NCBI GenBank assembly: GCA_003167015.1
Contig: PMUF01000403.1
Coordinates: 1 to 10,568 of the forward strand
DNA: 10,568 bases
Origin: Chitinophagaceae bacterium
GTDB taxonomy: Bacteria; Bacteroidota; Bacteroidia; Chitinophagales; Chitinophagaceae
Direction of reading: 5' to 3'
A model generated the notes under the pieces. The model was not told the origin of the DNA and ran no database searches. It worked only from the letters and a program-made list of their open reading frames with translations. Shown here one piece after another: positions 8,701 through 10,568 of the stretch (position 1 is the stretch's first letter; each line of letters begins with the position of its first letter). The position numbers were made by a program, and so were the translations under genes.

Positions 8701-8856
8701 TTTGATAATCAAGCGATAAGAGAACGGCCTGAGTCATATGGACTTGACAATATGGCTGAAAGGGCAAAGGAGTCGGGTCTGTTGTTCGAGATCATTTCTG
8801 CTCCGGCAAGCGGGACAAGGGTTAAACTAATGGCCCATTTGGGTCATTTTCAGTGA
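5800..8856 (+). CDS. two-component sensor histidine kinase with periplasmic beta-propeller and Y_Y_Y domain
   Basis: This 1018-residue kinase has a signal peptide at 1-22 (NRAKSLLK, Leu-rich core, LHA|Q). Propeller (Reg_prop-like) repeats fill about 40-655, for example SSGFSWISTSMGLQRYNG (56-73), SDGTLWAGSYDGV (509-521), HHFWIGSNSGLYVY (551-564) and DGKLYFGGINGITAFF (638-653). A Y_Y_Y domain covers about 662-770 (YLYKYRLVEFEKNW, 714-727). One membrane helix lies at about 776-798, then a basic coiled linker. The HisKA_3 motif RISRDLHDNLG has phospho-acceptor His827. The HATPase has N-box EAINNSIRHA (931-940), DDGKGFD (963-969) and YGLDNM (980-985). Sensing would be periplasmic and catalysis cytoplasmic; the ligand is unknown, though such propellers often sense glycans or cell-surface signals. 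Unlike hybrid HTCS proteins it has no fused receiver or AraC domain, and its regulator is the next gene. I prefer GTG 5800 over TTG 5770, which lies before the predicted transcription start and spoils the signal peptide. Confidence 0.95.
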   Translation: MNRAKSLLKLLLLLMILPELHAQDRSTPLLKKCPLNTINYEQGLLFNQSICIITDSSGFSWISTSMGLQRYNGYNLVDINPIIDRDTVRIKSPVYLYGLRDGRIWISYKKGVLEFNPGQNAFKMVMSLTCSAEGYFAIVPLKETTEGIWCLQENKGLVILSKDGRQRKIAIPIDTIAIDQIIKPELPTPKVLTTSSTDFIFIRIGKHQVLRINTTTHQCDTISGADGDIQSISCNAHSLYIASTRSLSRYSISGEQLLNRSLFNKVTDQPVRISVVNAIGNDRVITSVNNQLLEYNDNLDRFSVSTTLDGLPIVPAGEIQDIYYDAFERIWILTNDDVKRIQDRETPFTNFKYPGTAGNFVRALYFDEKKQQLLVGCLNGGLQLYDTSANRLWSTPLLTPEVKDILAIDKLSENTYLIVTWKRGWYLLDLGKRKLSAIDFSKDKAFRDLLYSNTFTNNLQRVNDSTILVVCQANVFRCVFNGSAVRSVHPVLPFFRNPKSGLDCLFYSSDGTLWAGSYDGVIYKMDKKGVLQSIHLPENFGIRCITEDATHHFWIGSNSGLYVYTSDGRLVNSFFRGSGLLNDCIYSLLPLDSGSSVIASSNLGLSLVSQKGTIKNYTKETGLQDNEFNSNAAVKTADGKLYFGGINGITAFFARGLNEPKNKPVLNMTKLVINDSSHNPSTGIWKGDTIDLRYDQNHLEMDFAAMGISNADRYLYKYRLVEFEKNWKSTHHPTGIRYFLQSGHYLFEISCGNVLSGQGSIKKVIIIIHSPWWSTWWFSLAVGILSVSGVVLVFLLYQKRRYQKRLQELLMKQRLQAQRERISRDLHDNLGVQANAIFYGTELLMQNTGKVDLIGQMHDTAKDMLLVLRETLWAMKSTSVETTVLWMRILNFIKSLGAYYPSVKITALEMSPVKSSMGASAALNVILIVQEAINNSIRHAEASRIDVQSELTTEGHWKIEITDDGKGFDNQAIRERPESYGLDNMAERAKESGLLFEIISAPASGTRVKLMAHLGHFQ

Positions 8857-8884
8857 CTTATTTTTTAACGATCTTGGATACATT

Positions 8885-9556
8885 ATGATTAGGATTGCCT
8901 TAGTAGACGATAAGAAAAACAATCGAATTATCCTCGCGGACAAGCTTTCACGAAGCAAATCTTTCGAGATCGCTTTCGAGGCGATTAACGGGGAACAGTT
9001 CCTGGAGAAGATGGCCACCATGCCTTCTGCCGGCCAGCCTGAAATTGTCCTGATGGATCTGGAAATGCCGGTTATGGATGGGATTGTGACTATTGCCATT
9101 GCCTCGGCGCTATATCCTGATATAAAATATGTCGTGTTGACGATATTCGATGATGACGATAAGATATTCAATGCGATAAAAGCCGGCGCCTGCGGCTATT
9201 TGTTGAAAGAGGAAAGCAGCGAGATCATTGCTGAAATGTTGATGCATCTATGGGACAGCGGAGTGGGGCCGGTTTCGCCCAGCATCGCCCACAAGATCCT
9301 GCAGATCATTAAACAGGAATCCGTCATCCCATCAGCTGCCAGCCCGAAAAAGGACAGCAATATTTTTCATTTGAGCGAAAGGGAAGAAGAGATATTAACG
9401 TATTTATGCCAGGGCATGGAATATAAAGAAATAGGAGAAAAGCTTTCCATAAGTTTGAACACGGTTAAGAAACACGTAGTCCATATCTATGAAAAGCTTC
9501 ATGTCAATAATAAAACGAATGCTTTGCGTATTGCCTATACCCGAAAGCTGTTATAA
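8885..9556 (+). CDS. NarL/LuxR-family response regulator, partner of the upstream kinase
   Basis: This is a 223-residue regulator. The receiver domain spans about 1-120, with the acidic pair Asp8-Asp9, phospho-acceptor Asp58 in VLMDLEMP, the switch Thr86 (VVLTIFD) and the invariant Lys108 (GYLLKEE). A linker (about 125-158) leads to a LuxR/GerE helix-turn-helix at about 161-220, with LSEREEEILTYLCQG, YKEIGEKLSISLNTVKKHV and the dimer helix IYEKLHVNNKTNA. All phosphorylation and DNA-contact landmarks are intact. The gene starts with ATG at 8885, 28 bp after the kinase stop and on the same strand, with only a weak GGA before it. HisKA_3 kinases classically pair with this regulator class, so the two are a cognate system. 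Targets are unknown; the divergent permease, the kinase operon itself and the convergent barrel gene are the natural candidates. It ends with TAA 13 bp before the end of the opposing gene. It is as G+C-poor as the kinase (22 of 60 at 9361-9420). Confidence 0.96.
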   Translation: MIRIALVDDKKNNRIILADKLSRSKSFEIAFEAINGEQFLEKMATMPSAGQPEIVLMDLEMPVMDGIVTIAIASALYPDIKYVVLTIFDDDDKIFNAIKAGACGYLLKEESSEIIAEMLMHLWDSGVGPVSPSIAHKILQIIKQESVIPSAASPKKDSNIFHLSEREEEILTYLCQGMEYKEIGEKLSISLNTVKKHVVHIYEKLHVNNKTNALRIAYTRKLL

Positions 9557-9569
9557 TGGCGGCTATGGC

Positions 9570-10106
9570 TTAAAAATTGAAGGCCAGCCTCAGGCCAACG
9601 GCAGACAGCGTAGCGCCCGACAGACTCGTCGCCTGGTATCTGATACCCAATTCCACGGCATTAAAATTAATCCCAAAAGAAGGCGCATAGGTAAAGCCGC
9701 CATAGCTCGTAGAGGCCACATCCCCGTTACCACCATTATAATAGACCCTGAAGGAGGAATAACCTAATTCACCCATCACAAATAAGTGCCTGGCGAAAAT
9801 GAATTTGTATCCCGCCAGTACCGGGATTTGAAGACTGGCTTTTGTTGTTTTGCCTTCAAAAGATTTGGGTATCCACGCAAACGCCCCCGAGCCAAGGGTA
9901 ACAAACCCGGGCCCGACATGATAAGACAAGCGGATACTTAGCCCTCCCATCGAATGATAATTAGTATTCGCTGAATTGCTCGCCAACCCGCCTTCCAGGC
10001 CAAAACCAACACTGAATGCTTTGCTTGGATTCTGGGCATTGACATGACTACCTACCGACATGAGGAGACAAAATACACCTACGGCCGCAAAATGATACAT
10101 TTTCAT
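9570..10106 (-). CDS. small outer-membrane beta-barrel protein
   Basis: This 178-residue protein starts at ATG (10104-10106). Residues 1-24 are a signal peptide (MKMYHF, hydrophobic core, HVNA) with likely cleavage before Gln25. The mature 154 residues alternate polar and non-polar positions in about eight candidate strands (roughly 31-41, 53-62, 66-76, 88-99, 104-122, 135-146, 150-159, 165-177), joined by Gly/Asn/Ser-rich turns. The C-terminus ends ...RLAFNF, with the terminal Phe that outer-membrane assembly machinery usually recognises. Size and strand number fit the OmpA-transmembrane/OmpX-like class of 8-stranded barrels. No OmpA peptidoglycan-binding domain follows. The specific role is unknown. 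It faces the response regulator gene with a 13-bp gap, has its own upstream region, and is not in an operon with anything visible. A second ATG at 10098-10100 would remove only two residues. Confidence 0.88.
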   Translation of the reverse strand: MKMYHFAAVGVFCLLMSVGSHVNAQNPSKAFSVGFGLEGGLASNSANTNYHSMGGLSIRLSYHVGPGFVTLGSGAFAWIPKSFEGKTTKASLQIPVLAGYKFIFARHLFVMGELGYSSFRVYYNGGNGDVASTSYGGFTYAPSFGINFNAVELGIRYQATSLSGATLSAVGLRLAFNF

Positions 10107-10216
10107 AAAAAAACTGTTTTATGTTGTTATTGATTCGAAGACGGTTTTAGGGGCTGGGAATTACATCGGGCCGGGGTTCATTTTGCGGTTGAATCAGGTT
10201 GTTGTGTGTAGCGATC

Positions 10217-10247
10217 CAAAAATGGTCATTAAATTTCAGTGGGACAA
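10217..10247 (-). promoter_or_regulatory. candidate -33/-7 promoter for the barrel gene
   Basis: On the minus strand a TTG (10247-10245) is followed after exactly 20 bases by CATTTTTG (10224-10217). That fits the Bacteroidota arrangement of TTG, 19-21 bases, TAnnTTTG, with one mismatch in the -7 box. It would give a 5' leader of about 100 bases before the ATG at 10106. I see no closer candidate in the intervening sequence and no recognisable riboswitch in the leader. Confidence 0.3.
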
Positions 10248-10258
10248 TACTCCATATG

Positions 10259-10276
10259 GGTGATATTTAAATCACC
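10259..10276. promoter_or_regulatory. inverted repeat upstream of the barrel gene promoter
   Basis: GGTGATATTTAAATCACC consists of exact 6-bp arms (GGTGAT/ATCACC) around a 6-bp AT spacer, 18 bp overall. An 8-bp palindrome CCATATGG overlaps its left end (10252-10259). If the promoter at 10217-10247 is right, the dyad centre is near -58, a usual place for an activator dimer. It lies in non-coding sequence, so coding constraint does not explain it. Which protein binds it, if any, is unknown. Confidence 0.35.
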
Positions 10277-10357
10277 AACCATGCCCAAGCCGGATATAAG
10301 GGACAGACCTCTAAGGGATGAGTTGTGCTGCTGGAGAAAGAAGTGATTGGGGACAAA

Positions 10358-10567
10358 TCAAAGCGATTTCTTTTGCCCGGACACATGACGTCGGTTGGTC
10401 CGGACAAACCAGCCAGGGATTCGGATGGCGATGCCGGCCAAAAGCCTAACCATCCACCACGCGCCTTTTCCTGCCCCTACCAGCAGCCGGTTGGCATGGG
10501 GTACCAGGTGATCGGTTTCGTGTGCGGGCCTGACGGGCCGATCCGCTGTTTTCTGTGAAAGTGGCAT
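10358..10567 (-). CDS. uncertain open frame at the right edge, possibly the C-terminal end of a gene
   Basis: The minus strand is open from the window edge to a TGA at 10358-10360, about 69 residues. The segment GAWWMVRLLAGIAIRIPGWF could be a membrane span, followed by a basic tail. The ATG at 10565-10567 sits at the window edge, so it may be internal to a longer gene. The opposite strand is also open (10325-10558, GTG start), and I cannot choose between them from codon use. I recognise no family. Between this frame and the barrel gene, 10107-10357 holds only the leader, candidate promoter and dyad described above. Confidence 0.2.
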   Translation of the reverse strand: MPLSQKTADRPVRPAHETDHLVPHANRLLVGAGKGAWWMVRLLAGIAIRIPGWFVRTNRRHVSGQKKSL

Positions 10568-10568
10568 T

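Noticed and set aside
5800..9556. Hybrid (HTCS) one-protein two-component system.
   Set aside because: The kinase frame stops right after the HATPase domain, and the receiver is a separate gene with its own start and a LuxR, not AraC, output domain.
9580..9594. GGCC-N7-GGCC hairpin near the end of the regulator gene as a terminator.
   Set aside because: It lies inside the barrel coding sequence, has only four pairs and lacks a following T run on the plus strand.
10325..10558. Plus-strand open frame with a GTG start.
   Set aside because: It has no ribosome binding site, no recognisable domain, and competes with an equally open minus frame; it is kept only as an alternative in the edge entry.

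Overview
The window looks like a chromosomal piece of a Bacteroidota bacterium, most plausibly a Chitinophagaceae-type soil or plant organism. The family call is an inference from gene style, not a species identification. The signs are large lone MacB/FtsX-type ABC permeases, a sensor kinase with a periplasmic beta-propeller and Y_Y_Y domain, TAnnTTTG-like -7 promoter boxes, almost no Shine-Dalgarno sequences, and three exported proteins whose predicted signal peptides all end in Ala|Gln.

Layout, left to right. Positions 2-337 (+) hold the last 111 codons of one ABC permease. Positions 350-757 (-) encode a small exported protein of unknown function. Positions 890-3274 (+) encode a complete 794-residue permease. 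Positions 3280-5670 (-) encode a second complete permease of 796 residues. A 129-bp divergent promoter region follows. Positions 5800-8856 (+) encode a propeller/Y_Y_Y histidine kinase, and 8885-9556 (+) encode its NarL/LuxR-type response regulator. Positions 9570-10106 (-) encode a small outer-membrane beta-barrel protein. The rest (10107-10568) is a probable promoter and leader for the barrel gene plus an unresolved open frame cut by the window edge.

How the parts may work together. The kinase and regulator are co-directional, 28 bp apart, and almost certainly one operon and one signalling pair: the propeller and Y_Y_Y domain sense outside the inner membrane, the cytoplasmic HisKA_3/HATPase module phosphorylates, and the regulator binds DNA. 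The kinase gene is divergent from the 796-residue permease, and the barrel gene faces the regulator, so both flanking envelope genes are natural candidate targets. Each has a short inverted repeat in its presumed promoter region. This circuit is an inference. No ABC ATPase or periplasmic adaptor gene is visible, so the permeases would need partners encoded elsewhere.

I found no rRNA, tRNA, CRISPR array, insertion sequence or phage gene. I see no clearly new biological system. The points most worth a second look are the symmetric divergent promoter at 5705-5790, the dyad upstream of the barrel gene, the small exported protein inside the permease cluster, and the three convergent gene pairs separated by only 5-13 bp.
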